64,000 nt of DNA from Pseudomonas sp. PB101 (GTDB lineage: Bacteria > Pseudomonadota > Gammaproteobacteria > Pseudomonadales > Pseudomonadaceae), in the NCBI RefSeq assembly GCF_009764265.1, contig NZ_RWIR01000092.1, forward strand, positions 186,001-250,000, read 5' to 3'. The position numbers and the translations under genes are program-made. The stretch's first letter is position 1, and every line of letters starts with the position of its first letter. Below, piece after piece: positions 46,169 to 54,804 of the stretch. The notes below the pieces were generated by a model. The model made no database searches. It saw nothing but the letters and a program-made list of their open reading frames with translations, and was not told the DNA's origin.

Positions 46169-47848
46169 ATGAGTAACAAGAATAACGATGACTTGAAGCA
46201 GCAAGCCTCCGAAAACACCTTGGGGCTTAATCCTGTCGTTGGATTGCGTGGAAAAGATCTACTGGCTTCTGCTCGCATGGTGCTCAGGCAGGCCATCAAA
46301 CAACCGATTCACAGCGCAAAGCATGTCGCTCATTTCGGCCTTGAACTCAAGAACGTACTGCTGGGCAAATCCGAGCTGCTGCCGAACAGCGATGACCGTC
46401 GCTTCGCCGATCCGGCCTGGAGCCAGAACCCGCTCTACAAACGTTATCTGCAAACCTACCTGGCGTGGCGCAAGGAACTCCACGACTGGATCGACGACAG
46501 CAGCCTGCCGGCCAAGGACGTCAGTCGCGGCCACTTCGTGATCAACCTCATGACCGAAGCCTTCGCCCCGACCAACACGGCGGCCAACCCGGCGGCGGTC
46601 AAACGCTTCTTCGAAACCGGCGGTAAAAGCCTGCTCGACGGCCTTTCGCATCTGGCCAAGGACCTGGTACACAACGGCGGCATGCCGAGCCAGGTCAACA
46701 TGGGCGCGTTCGAGGTCGGCAAGACCCTGGCCGTGACCGAAGGCGCAGTGGTGTTTCGCAACGACGTGCTGGAGCTGATCCAGTACAAGCCCATCACCGA
46801 ACAGGTGCACGAACGCCCGCTGCTGGTGGTACCGCCGCAAATCAACAAATTCTACGTTTTCGACCTCAGCCCGGAAAAAAGCCTGGCGCGGTTCTGCCTG
46901 CGCAGCAACGTGCAGACCTTCATCGTCAGCTGGCGCAATCCGACCAAGGAGCAGCGCGAGTGGGGCCTGTCGACTTACATCGAGGCGCTCAAGGAAGCGG
47001 TCGACGTGGTCACGGCGATCACCGGCAGCAAGGACGTGAACATGCTCGGCGCCTGCTCCGGCGGCATCACCTGCACCGCGCTGCTGGGCCATTACGCAGC
47101 GATTGGCGAGAACAAGGTCAATGCCCTCACCCTGCTGGTGAGTGTGCTCGACACCACCCTGGACAGCGATGTGGCGCTGTTCGTCGATGAACAAACCCTC
47201 GAAAGCGCCAAGCGCCACTCCTATCAGGCCGGCGTGCTGGAAGGCCGCGACATGGCGAAAGTCTTTGCCTGGATGCGCCCCAACGACCTGATCTGGAACT
47301 ACTGGGTGAACAATTACCTGCTGGGTAACGAGCCACCGGTATTCGACATCCTGTTCTGGAACAACGACACAACCCGGTTACCGGCCGCGTTCCACGGCGA
47401 CCTGATCGAAATGTTCAAAAGCAACCCATTGATTCGTCCGAATGCACTGGAAGTGTGCGGCACGCCGATCGACCTGAAGCAGGTCACCGCCGATATCTTT
47501 TCCCTGGCCGGGACCAGCGACCACATCACTCCGTGGCGCTCCTGCTACAAATCGGCGCAACTGTTCGGCGGCAATGTCGAGTTCGTGCTGTCCAGCAGCG
47601 GGCATATCCAGAGCATCCTGAACCCGCCGGGCAATCCGAAATCGCGCTACATGACCAGCACTGAAATGCCTGTCAACGCCGATGACTGGCAGGAAGAGTC
47701 GACCAAGCACGCCGATTCGTGGTGGCTGCATTGGCAGGCCTGGCAGGCACAGCGTTCGGGCAACCTGAAAAAAGCTCCGCTGAAACTGGGCAACAAGGCT
47801 TACCCGGCGGGTGAAGCTGCACCAGGCACATACGTGCACGAGCGCTAG
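46169..47848 (+). CDS. phaC1: Class II poly(3-hydroxyalkanoate) synthase 1
   Basis: A 559-residue polymerase that joins medium-chain (R)-3-hydroxyacyl-CoA on the granule surface. The lipase-like box GACSGG has its catalytic Cys at residue 296. The catalytic Asp region (VFSL.GTSDHITPW area) and the catalytic His in SSGHIQSILNPP are present. SNKNNDDLKQQASENTLGLNPV starts like other class II PhaC1 enzymes. Preceded by a sigma-54-like promoter; codons 3-6 form a Hfq/Crc-type site. Followed by a REP pair, then phaZ. Confidence 0.97.
   Translation: MSNKNNDDLKQQASENTLGLNPVVGLRGKDLLASARMVLRQAIKQPIHSAKHVAHFGLELKNVLLGKSELLPNSDDRRFADPAWSQNPLYKRYLQTYLAWRKELHDWIDDSSLPAKDVSRGHFVINLMTEAFAPTNTAANPAAVKRFFETGGKSLLDGLSHLAKDLVHNGGMPSQVNMGAFEVGKTLAVTEGAVVFRNDVLELIQYKPITEQVHERPLLVVPPQINKFYVFDLSPEKSLARFCLRSNVQTFIVSWRNPTKEQREWGLSTYIEALKEAVDVVTAITGSKDVNMLGACSGGITCTALLGHYAAIGENKVNALTLLVSVLDTTLDSDVALFVDEQTLESAKRHSYQAGVLEGRDMAKVFAWMRPNDLIWNYWVNNYLLGNEPPVFDILFWNNDTTRLPAAFHGDLIEMFKSNPLIRPNALEVCGTPIDLKQVTADIFSLAGTSDHITPWRSCYKSAQLFGGNVEFVLSSSGHIQSILNPPGNPKSRYMTSTEMPVNADDWQEESTKHADSWWLHWQAWQAQRSGNLKKAPLKLGNKAYPAGEAAPGTYVHER
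46175..46186 (+). promoter_or_regulatory. Candidate Hfq/Crc catabolite-repression site at the phaC1 start
   Basis: AAC AAG AAT AAC, codons 3-6 of phaC1, is four tandem ARN triplets of the type bound by Hfq with Crc, placed where binding would block ribosome entry. I recall Crc control of phaC1 in P. putida. Inference from motif and position. Confidence 0.6.
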
Positions 47849-47858
47849 ACCCGCAGAC

Positions 47859-47947
47859 CTGTAGGAGCCGGCTTGCTGGCGAACGCATCACCACGGTGAG
47901 ACTGGCAAACCGAGGTGACCGCATCGCCAGCAAGCCGGCTCCTACAG
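47859..47947. repeat. REP pair (REPIN), GCCGGC/CCTAC variant
   Basis: Inverted copies at 47859-47883 and 47922-47947 between phaC1 and phaZ. It may reduce read-through from phaC1 into phaZ or stabilise the phaC1 mRNA. Confidence 0.85.
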
Positions 47948-47989
47948 AATACGTGTCAGGAACCAAGATCCACCCACAGGGCCAGAAGC

Positions 47990-48844
47990 ATGCCGCAACC
48001 CTTCATATTCCGTACCGTCGATCTGGATGGCCAGACGCTCCGCACGGCAGTACGCCCCGGCAAGCCTCACTTGACGCCCCTGCTGATTTTCAACGGCATC
48101 GGCGCCAACCTGGAGCTGGTATTCCCGTTCGTCGCGGCACTGGACCCGGACCTGGAGGTCATCGCCTTCGACGTACCCGGCGTCGGCGGTTCGTCGACGC
48201 CGAACCGGCCGTATCGCTTTCCTGGGTTGGCCAAGCTCACGGCGCGGATGCTCGACTATCTCGACTACGGGCAGGTCAACGTCATCGGCGTGTCCTGGGG
48301 TGGCGCCCTGGCCCAGCAGTTCGCTTATGACTATCCGGAACGCTGCAAGAAGCTGGTGCTGGCCGCCACGGCGGCGGGTGCGGTGATGGTGCCGGGCAAG
48401 CCGAAGGTTTTATGGATGATGGCCAGCCCGCGACGCTACATCCAGCCGTCCCATGTGATCCGCATTGCGCCGATGATCTACGGCGGCTCTTTCCGCCGTG
48501 ACCCGACGCTGGCCGCGAGCCACGCCGCCAAGGTGCGTTCGGCGGGCAAGCTCGGTTACTACTGGCAACTGTTCGCCGGCCTCGGCTGGACGAGCATTCA
48601 CTGGCTGCACAAGATCCGCCAGCCGACCCTGGTGCTGGCCGGCGACGATGACCCGTTGATCCCGTTGATCAACATGCGCTTGCTGGCCTGGCGGATTCCC
48701 AACGCCCAGCTGCACATCATCGATGACGGCCATCTGTTCCTGATTACTCGGGCCGAAGCGGTGGCGCCGATCATCATGAAATTCCTCGAAGAGGAACGCC
48801 AGCGCGCGGTGATGCATCCGCGTCCGGCGCCATTGGGCGGCTAA
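47990..48844 (+). CDS. phaZ: Intracellular medium-chain-length PHA depolymerase
   Basis: A 284-residue alpha/beta hydrolase. Nucleophile Ser102 in GVSWGGALAQQFAYDYP, Asp in AGDDDPLIPL and His in DDGHLFL make the triad. It releases (R)-3-hydroxy acids from stored granules. The start at 47990 gives MPQPFIFRTVDLDGQ, as in other PhaZ proteins; the longer frame upstream runs through a REP element. Confidence 0.96.
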   Translation: MPQPFIFRTVDLDGQTLRTAVRPGKPHLTPLLIFNGIGANLELVFPFVAALDPDLEVIAFDVPGVGGSSTPNRPYRFPGLAKLTARMLDYLDYGQVNVIGVSWGGALAQQFAYDYPERCKKLVLAATAAGAVMVPGKPKVLWMMASPRRYIQPSHVIRIAPMIYGGSFRRDPTLAASHAAKVRSAGKLGYYWQLFAGLGWTSIHWLHKIRQPTLVLAGDDDPLIPLINMRLLAWRIPNAQLHIIDDGHLFLITRAEAVAPIIMKFLEEERQRAVMHPRPAPLGG

Positions 48845-48958
48845 ACGCTGCATTCGCGGTCGGCAGGACGCCACGCCGCGCAGCAACCCGCTACAGCGTC
48901 TATGGTGTTCTGGTTCAGTGTGTTTGTTTTTGGCCTGAAGACGAAGGAGTGTTCAATC

Positions 48959-50641
48959 ATGCGCGAGAAACCAGCGAGGGATTCCCTACCGACTCCCGCC
49001 GCCTTCATCAATGCACAGAGTGCGATTACCGGCCTGCGTGGTCGGGATCTGCTGTCGACCCTGCGCAGTGTGGCCGCCCATGGCTTGCGCAATCCGCTGC
49101 ACAGCGCCCGACACGCCCTCAAACTCGGTGGTCAGCTTGGCCGTGTGTTGCTGGGTGAAACCCTGCACCCGACCAACCCGCAGGACGCCCGTTTCGCCGA
49201 TCCGGCGTGGAGCCTCAACCCGTTTTACCGGCGCAGCCTGCAGGCCTATCTGAGCTGGCAGAAACAGGTCAAGAGCTGGATCGACGAGAGCAACATGAGC
49301 CCGGACGACCGCGCCCGTGCGCACTTCGCCTTCACCCTGCTCAACGACGCCGTATCGCCGTCCAACACCTTGCTCAACCCGCTGGCGGTCAAGGAACTGT
49401 TCAATTCCGGCGGCAACAGCGTGGTGCGCGGCATCAGCCATCTGGTGGACGATCTGCTGCATAACGACGGCCTGCCCCGACAAGTCACCAAGCAGGCGTT
49501 CGAGGTCGGCAGGACGGTCGCGACCACCACCGGTGCCGTGGTGTTTCGCAATGAGCTGCTGGAGTTGATCCAGTACAAGCCGATGAGCGAAAAGCAGTAT
49601 TCCAAGCCCCTGCTGGTGGTGCCGCCACAAATCAACAAGTACTACATTTTCGACCTGAGTCCGCACAACAGCTTCGTCCAGTACGCCCTGAAAAACGGCC
49701 TGCAAACCTTCATGATCAGCTGGCGCAACCCGGATGTGCGTCACCGCGAATGGGGGCTCTCGACCTACGTGGAAGCCGTGGAGGAGGCCATGAACGTCTG
49801 CCGGGCGATCACCGGCGCTCGCGAAGTCAACCTGATGGGCGCCTGCGCCGGCGGGCTGACCATTGCCGCGCTGCAAGGCCACTTGCAGGCCAAGCGGCAG
49901 CTGCGCAGGGTGTCCAGTGCGACTTATCTGGTGAGCCTGCTCGACAGCCAGATGGACAGCCCCGCCACGCTGTTCGCCGACGAGCAGACGCTGGAGGCGG
50001 CCAAGCGCCGCTCCTATCAGAAAGGTGTGCTGGACGGCCGCGACATGGCCAAGGTCTTCGCCTGGATGCGCCCCAACGATTTGATCTGGAGCTACTTCGT
50101 CAACAACTACCTGTTGGGCAAGGAGCCACCGGCGTTCGACATCCTCTACTGGAACAACGACAACACGCGCCTGCCGGCCGCCCTGCACGGCGACCTGCTG
50201 GACTTCTTCAAGCACAACCCGCTGACCCACCCCGGCGGCCTGGAAGTGTGCGGCACGCCGATCGATTTGCAAAAGGTCACCGTCGACAGCTTCAGCGTCG
50301 CCGGCATCAACGATCACATCACGCCGTGGGACGCGGTGTATCGCTCGACGCTGTTGCTCGGTGGCGAGCGGCGCTTCGTGCTGTCCAACAGCGGGCATGT
50401 GCAAAGCATCCTCAACCCGCCGAGCAACCCGAAAGCCAACTACATCGAGAACGGCAAACTGAGCAGCGACCCCCGTGCCTGGTACTACGACGCCAAACAT
50501 GTCGACGGCAGTTGGTGGACCCAATGGCTGAGCTGGATTCAGGAACGCTCCGGCGCACAGAAGGAAACCCACATGGCGCTCGGCAACCAGAACTATCCAC
50601 CGATGGAGGCAGCACCCGGTACTTACGTGCGCGTGCGCTGA
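48959..50641 (+). CDS. phaC2: Class II poly(3-hydroxyalkanoate) synthase 2
   Basis: A 560-residue paralog of PhaC1 with box GACAGG and catalytic Cys296, then GINDHITPW and NSGHVQSILNPP. It shares most of the core with PhaC1 but has a different N-terminus (MREKPARDSLPTPAAF). Start chosen because AAGGAG lies 8 nt upstream. Two synthases of different substrate preference flanking phaZ are typical of pseudomonads. Confidence 0.97.
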   Translation: MREKPARDSLPTPAAFINAQSAITGLRGRDLLSTLRSVAAHGLRNPLHSARHALKLGGQLGRVLLGETLHPTNPQDARFADPAWSLNPFYRRSLQAYLSWQKQVKSWIDESNMSPDDRARAHFAFTLLNDAVSPSNTLLNPLAVKELFNSGGNSVVRGISHLVDDLLHNDGLPRQVTKQAFEVGRTVATTTGAVVFRNELLELIQYKPMSEKQYSKPLLVVPPQINKYYIFDLSPHNSFVQYALKNGLQTFMISWRNPDVRHREWGLSTYVEAVEEAMNVCRAITGAREVNLMGACAGGLTIAALQGHLQAKRQLRRVSSATYLVSLLDSQMDSPATLFADEQTLEAAKRRSYQKGVLDGRDMAKVFAWMRPNDLIWSYFVNNYLLGKEPPAFDILYWNNDNTRLPAALHGDLLDFFKHNPLTHPGGLEVCGTPIDLQKVTVDSFSVAGINDHITPWDAVYRSTLLLGGERRFVLSNSGHVQSILNPPSNPKANYIENGKLSSDPRAWYYDAKHVDGSWWTQWLSWIQERSGAQKETHMALGNQNYPPMEAAPGTYVRVR

Positions 50642-50651
50642 CGTTCAACGA

Positions 50652-50675
50652 GCCACGGCCGCTGTCGGCCGTGGC
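50652..50675 (+). terminator. Perfect stem-loop between phaC2 and phaD
   Basis: GCCACGGCCG-CTGT-CGGCCGTGGC has a perfect 10-bp stem 10 nt after the phaC2 stop. No T-run follows, so it more likely attenuates or protects the mRNA than terminates fully; phaD starts 25 nt later. Confidence 0.6.
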
Positions 50676-50700
50676 AAGACCCGATCATTAAGAAGACTGG

Positions 50701-51321
50701 ATGAAAACCCGCGACCGGATCCTCGAATGTGCCCTGCACTTGTTCAATCAAAAGGGCGAACCGAATGTCTCCACCATGGAAGTTGCCAACGAAATGGGTA
50801 TCAGCCCGGGCAACCTCTACTACCACTTCCACGGCAAGGAACCGCTGATTCTCGGGCTGTTCGAGCGCTTTCAATCCGAGCTGCAACCGCTGCTCGACCC
50901 ACCGTCCGACGCCGAACTGGGCCCCGAGGATTACTGGCTGTTCCTGCACCTGATCGTCGAACGCCTGTCCCACTACCGGTTTCTGTTCCAGGACCTGTCG
51001 AACCTCGCCGGACGCCTGCCGAAACTGGCCAAGGGCATTCGCAATCTGCTCAATGCACTCAAGCGCACACTGGCGTCGTTGCTGGCGCGCTTGAAGGCTC
51101 AAGGGCAGTTGGTCAGTGACACTCAGGCGTTAGGGCAACTGGTGGAACAGATCACCATGACCCTGCTGTTTTCACTGGATTATCAGCGGATTCTTGATCG
51201 CGAAGGTGAGGTGCGGCTGGTGGTTTACCAAATCATGATGCTGGTGGCGCCGCACTTGCTGCCGGCGATGAAGGTGGCGACTGAACAGATGGCGATGGAG
51301 TATCTGGACGACCACGAATAA
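50701..51321 (+). CDS. phaD: TetR-family regulator PhaD
   Basis: A 206-residue regulator with an N-terminal helix-turn-helix (about 1-50: TRDRILECALHLFNQKGEPNVSTMEVANEMGISPGNLYYHF-type residues) and a C-terminal ligand domain. In P. putida PhaD activates phaC1 and phaI transcription, probably in response to a CoA intermediate of fatty acid metabolism. A candidate operator lies before phaI (52804-52823). Confidence 0.94.
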   Translation: MKTRDRILECALHLFNQKGEPNVSTMEVANEMGISPGNLYYHFHGKEPLILGLFERFQSELQPLLDPPSDAELGPEDYWLFLHLIVERLSHYRFLFQDLSNLAGRLPKLAKGIRNLLNALKRTLASLLARLKAQGQLVSDTQALGQLVEQITMTLLFSLDYQRILDREGEVRLVVYQIMMLVAPHLLPAMKVATEQMAMEYLDDHE

Positions 51322-51360
51322 CTCTGGCCACCGCTCCCACAGGGGATTGTCATTCACAAA

Positions 51361-51397
51361 CAAAAACGCCCGACCTTGGCAGGCCGGGCGTTTTCTT
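51361..51397. terminator. Bidirectional terminator between phaD and phaF
   Basis: AAAACGCCCG and CGGGCGTTTT form a strong stem with T-runs on both strands, located between the convergent ends of phaD and phaF. Confidence 0.9.
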
Positions 51398-51410
51398 GAG
51401 TCCCGAAAAA

Positions 51411-52295
51411 TCAGGACTGACTGGTTGGCGTCGATGGAGCTGGCGCGACAGTCGGGGTGACCGCAGGGGTCGGTGCAGTAGCGGAGTTCGACGCACTGAC
51501 CGGAGCTGCTGCCGGAGTTGCCGGTTTGGCAGCTGCCACTGCCGGCTTGGCGGCGGCCTTTGGCGCAGCCGGTTTTTTCACCGCTGGTTTCTTTGCAGCA
51601 GCAGGCTTGGCCGCTGGCTTGGCGGCTGCAGTTTTTGCGGCTGGCTTGGCGGCTGGCTTGGCGGCTGGCTTCGCTGCCGGTTTGGCTGCTGGCTTGGCGG
51701 CAGCTTTGGCGGCGACCGGTTTGGCGGCCGGCTTGGCTGCTGCAGGTTTTGCCGCGGCAGTTTTGGCGGCTGGTTTGGCAGCCGGTTTCGCCGCTGCTTT
51801 TACCAGTGGCTTGGCTGCGGTTTTGGCGGCCGGCTTGGCAGCAGGCTTGGCTGCCGCGGTTTTCGCCGCAACAGGCGCAACCTTGGCACCGGTCAGTTTT
51901 TCGATTTGCTTGGTCAGGGTTTCGACCTTGCTGTGCAGTGCCTTGACTTCATTGCGGCTCGGTACTCCCAGACGCGAAATGGCACTGTTGAGACGCTTGT
52001 CGAAAGCGCCTTCGAGCTCATCCCACTTGCCCAGTGCGCGATCTTTCACGCCGCTGATGCGCGACTTGGCCGAAGAAGCGGAGTCCTTGGCGGCGTCGAC
52101 TTTTTTGCCCACGGCACTCTTGGTGAGCTTCTCGGCTTTCTCGCCGTCCTTAACCAATGCATCGAAGAGTTTGCTGCCGTCAGTGTCGATCTTCGAGTAC
52201 ACGCCCAAACCAGCCAGCCAGATTTTTCGGGAGTAATCTTCAACTTTCCCGATCCACGAGCTGCCTTCTTTTTCGGTGTTCTTTTTAACAGCCAT
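51411..52295 (-). CDS. phaF: PHA granule-associated phasin PhaF with histone-H1-like tail
   Basis: A 294-residue protein. The N-terminal phasin domain (about 1-135: SRKIWLAGLGVYSKID, then a leucine-zipper region VETLTKQIEKLTG) binds granules. The long C-terminal tail (about 140-270) is built of AAKPAAKP-type repeats that bind DNA and help segregate granules at division. PhaF of P. putida is about 254 residues, so the tail is expanded here. AAGGAG lies 7 nt before ATG 52293-52295. It follows phaI by 10 nt. Confidence 0.96.
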   Translation of the reverse strand: MAVKKNTEKEGSSWIGKVEDYSRKIWLAGLGVYSKIDTDGSKLFDALVKDGEKAEKLTKSAVGKKVDAAKDSASSAKSRISGVKDRALGKWDELEGAFDKRLNSAISRLGVPSRNEVKALHSKVETLTKQIEKLTGAKVAPVAAKTAAAKPAAKPAAKTAAKPLVKAAAKPAAKPAAKTAAAKPAAAKPAAKPVAAKAAAKPAAKPAAKPAAKPAAKPAAKTAAAKPAAKPAAAKKPAVKKPAAPKAAAKPAVAAAKPATPAAAPVSASNSATAPTPAVTPTVAPAPSTPTSQS

Positions 52296-52305
52296 CCCGT
52301 TCTCC

Positions 52306-52728
52306 TTAAGATTTACGCGCGACACGTTCGAGCAATGCCGTCAGCTCATCGAGCTTAGCAGAGAGTGTCTCAACGTCATGTTTAGACGGAATGCCGATAC
52401 GATTCAAGGCACTTGCGACACGCGTGTCGAACGCCTTCTCGACCTTGTCGAGTTGAACTTCAACCTTGCCTTTGAAAGTACTGACTTCACTCTTGACGTC
52501 ATCAATCTCGGCATTGGCCGCTTCAAGTTTCTCAGCGACTACTTTTTTGCCTTTCTTTTCAACAGTTTGACCAGCTTTTACCAACTCTTGAAAGTAGTCG
52601 GCGCCCTCTTGGCCGACCTTGGCGTAGGCACCCAGGCCTGCCAGCCAGATCTTGCGGGCATAGGATTTGACGTCGCCCAGCGTGCTGGTCGATGCGTCGG
52701 TTTTTTTCTTCAAAATAACTTTGGCCAT
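52306..52728 (-). CDS. phaI: PHA granule-associated phasin PhaI
   Basis: A 140-residue phasin, homologous to the N-terminal domain of PhaF (YARKIWLAGLGAYAKVGQEG) but without the basic tail. Coats PHA granules. The start MAKVILKKKTD has GAGG 6 nt upstream. First gene of phaIF; upstream lies a candidate PhaD operator. Confidence 0.96.
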   Translation of the reverse strand: MAKVILKKKTDASTSTLGDVKSYARKIWLAGLGAYAKVGQEGADYFQELVKAGQTVEKKGKKVVAEKLEAANAEIDDVKSEVSTFKGKVEVQLDKVEKAFDTRVASALNRIGIPSKHDVETLSAKLDELTALLERVARKS

Positions 52729-52803
52729 GGTGCACCTCACGCGCAGAAGGTTTGAGGAACTGCCCGGACAAGTGTCGGGCTCTGGCATAAAGTAGGGAGA
52801 AAA

Positions 52804-52823
52804 ATTAGAAACGGCACCCTAAC
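52804..52823 (-). promoter_or_regulatory. Candidate PhaD operator before phaIF
   Basis: On the minus strand GTTAGG-N8-TCTAAT is an imperfect inverted repeat of 6-bp half-sites with an 8-bp spacer, 75 nt upstream of phaI. I recall the PhaD site in P. putida having this geometry; not verified here. Confidence 0.4.
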
Positions 52824-52859
52824 AAATGACATAAACAGCAAGCAGGGCAAACACGAAAC

Positions 52860-52953
52860 CTGTGGGAGCGGGGCTTGCCCGCGATGGCGGTGGGTCATCC
52901 AATAAAGATGCTGGATGTGCCGACCTCATCGCGGGCAAGCCCGCTCCCACAGG
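52860..52953. repeat. REP pair (REPIN), CGGGC variant
   Basis: Inverted copies at 52860-52888 and 52926-52953 with core GCGGGCAAGCCCGCTCCCAC. It lies between the 5' region of phaI and the 3' end of the PHA-granule-region gene. Confidence 0.85.
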
Positions 52954-52979
52954 GACCTCATTTCATGGAAAGCACCTGA

Positions 52980-53255
52980 TCAGACCAGCGCTTTATCCAG
53001 CGCCTTCTCGATTTCCGCCTTGATCATGCCGCTCATGGCCGACATCATCAGGCCCAGCTCCACGTCGACCTTGATCGAATCTTCACTGACATGCACCGCG
53101 CCCTTCACACCCGAGCGCTTGAGGTTCAGGGTGTCGCCGGACCACTGCGGCTCCAGGCCATATTGATCGGACAGTTTCTGCGCCAGCTTGTCGGCCTTCT
53201 CGCGAGCTGCTTCCTTACCCAGGCCATGGGCACGTTCAACACTAATACGGGCCAT
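52980..53255 (-). CDS. Polyhydroxyalkanoic acid system family protein
   Basis: A 91-residue protein: MARISVERAHGLGKEAAREKAD, a WSGDTLNLKRSGVKG beta region and the C-terminal helix EIEKALDKAL match the PHA-granule-region family (PHA_gran_rgn). It is usually found between phaIF and ubiE in pseudomonads. Predicted cytoplasmic; function not established beyond its genomic association with PHA genes. Confidence 0.9.
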   Translation of the reverse strand: MARISVERAHGLGKEAAREKADKLAQKLSDQYGLEPQWSGDTLNLKRSGVKGAVHVSEDSIKVDVELGLMMSAMSGMIKAEIEKALDKALV

Positions 53256-53410
53256 CGAATGACTCCTGCTTTATGGATGCTTTCCCCAGGCATCTTGACC
53301 TCTGCTGCGTCAAAACGTCCCGATGGTTGCCCATCTTACCTTCAGCCTTGCCAAGACAAAGCATGCCTTGGGGATTAGAATGTCGCGCATTCTCTTTTGG
53401 TGACAGCGAT

Positions 53411-54181
53411 ATGACTGATCAGCGCAAAGGCAGCGATGCCGAACCCACCACTCACTTCGGCTTCAAAAACGTTCCGGAAAGCCAGAAAGCGGAAAAAGTC
53501 GCTGAGGTTTTCCACTCGGTAGCCGCCAAGTACGACCTGATGAACGACCTTCTGTCGGGCGGCATGCACCGTCTGTGGAAGCGCTTCGCGATCGAACTGT
53601 CGGGCGTGCGCACCGGTAACCGCGTGCTGGATATCGCCGGCGGCACCGGCGACCTGACCCGCAAGTTCTCGCACCTGGTAGGCCCGACCGGCCAGGTGGT
53701 GTTGGCCGACATCAACGAATCCATGCTCAAGGTCGGTCGTGACCGCCTGCTGGACCTCGGTGTCGCCGGCAACGTCGAATTCGTCCAGGCCGATGCGGAA
53801 AAACTGCCGTTCCCGGACAACCATTTCGACTGCGTGACCATCGCCTTCGGCCTGCGCAACGTGACCCACAAGGAAGATGCCCTGCGCTCGATGCTGCGCG
53901 TGCTCAAGCCGGGCGGCCGTCTGCTGGTGCTGGAATTCTCCAAGCCGACCAACGCGCTGATGTCCAAGGCCTACGACGCTTACTCGTTCGCCTTCATGCC
54001 GCTGATGGGCAAGCTGATCACCAACGACTCGGAAAGCTATCGCTACCTGGCCGAATCGATCCGCATGCACCCGAACCAGGAAACCCTGAAGTCGATGATG
54101 GTCGAGGCCGGTTTCGACCGCGTGACCTATCACAACATGACCGCAGGCATCGTTGCCCTGCACCGCGGCATCAAGCCCTGA
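53411..54181 (+). CDS. ubiE: Ubiquinone/menaquinone methyltransferase UbiE
   Basis: A 256-residue class I SAM-dependent C-methyltransferase. SAM motif I VLDIAGGTGDLTRKF, then DINESMLKVGRDR and the signature TIAFGLRNVTHKEDAL. Start at ATG 53411 matches family length; an upstream frame is not protein-like. It methylates the demethyl-quinone ring in ubiquinone synthesis. Its TGA overlaps the ubiJ ATG. Confidence 0.97.
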   Translation: MTDQRKGSDAEPTTHFGFKNVPESQKAEKVAEVFHSVAAKYDLMNDLLSGGMHRLWKRFAIELSGVRTGNRVLDIAGGTGDLTRKFSHLVGPTGQVVLADINESMLKVGRDRLLDLGVAGNVEFVQADAEKLPFPDNHFDCVTIAFGLRNVTHKEDALRSMLRVLKPGGRLLVLEFSKPTNALMSKAYDAYSFAFMPLMGKLITNDSESYRYLAESIRMHPNQETLKSMMVEAGFDRVTYHNMTAGIVALHRGIKP

Positions 54182-54804
54182 TGCTGCTCGCCGGCCTGCT
54201 CGCCAGCGTTGAACTCGGCCTGAACCGGGTGCTGCGTCTCGACAGCACGGCGCTGCCGCGGCTCGCGCATCTGACCGGCAAGGTGATTGCCGTCGATTGC
54301 CGCAGCCCGGCGCTGCAACTGTTCATCCTGCCCAGCGACGAAGGCCTGATGCTCGCCTCCCAGTGGGAAACCGGCGCCGACTGCACCTTGCGTGCACCGG
54401 CCTCGAGCCTGCTGAAGCTGGCCATGAGCAAGGACAAGACCTCGGTCCTGCATGCTCCTGAAGTCGAACTCGACGGTGACAGCGGCGTGCTGCTGGAACT
54501 GGCGGCGATCCTCCAGGACCTCGAACTGGACTGGGAGTACGAACTCGCACGCGTGCTTGGCCCGGTGGCCACGCAACTGGTCGGCGGTCACCTGCGCAGC
54601 CGCGCCCGTTGGTATCAGCAAGGATTTGCCAGCCTGGGCCAGAACCTGGGCGAATACCTGGCCGAAGAATCGCGCACCCTCGTCGGCCAGCGCGAAGCCG
54701 AAGCCCGATTCAGTGAACTGGACCAGATCAAGCTTGATCTGGAACGTCTCGAGGCGCGTTTCGAGCGCCTTTCCCGATCCCTCGACCCAAGCGATAACGC
54801 ATGA
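54181..54804 (+). CDS. ubiJ: Ubiquinone biosynthesis accessory factor UbiJ (SCP2 domain)
   Basis: A 207-residue protein with an SCP2 lipid-binding domain (about 15-115, with CTLRAPASSLLKLAMSKD) and a C-terminal coiled coil (ARFSELDQIKLDLERLEARF). UbiJ binds ubiquinone intermediates in the Ubi metabolon. Overlaps ubiE by 1 nt and ubiB by 4 nt. Confidence 0.93.
   Translation: MLLAGLLASVELGLNRVLRLDSTALPRLAHLTGKVIAVDCRSPALQLFILPSDEGLMLASQWETGADCTLRAPASSLLKLAMSKDKTSVLHAPEVELDGDSGVLLELAAILQDLELDWEYELARVLGPVATQLVGGHLRSRARWYQQGFASLGQNLGEYLAEESRTLVGQREAEARFSELDQIKLDLERLEARFERLSRSLDPSDNA

Noticed and set aside
51396..52358. Plus-strand Gly/Arg/Trp-rich repeat protein opposite phaF
   Set aside because: Its repeats are the complement of the AAKP repeats in PhaF, which is well supported.
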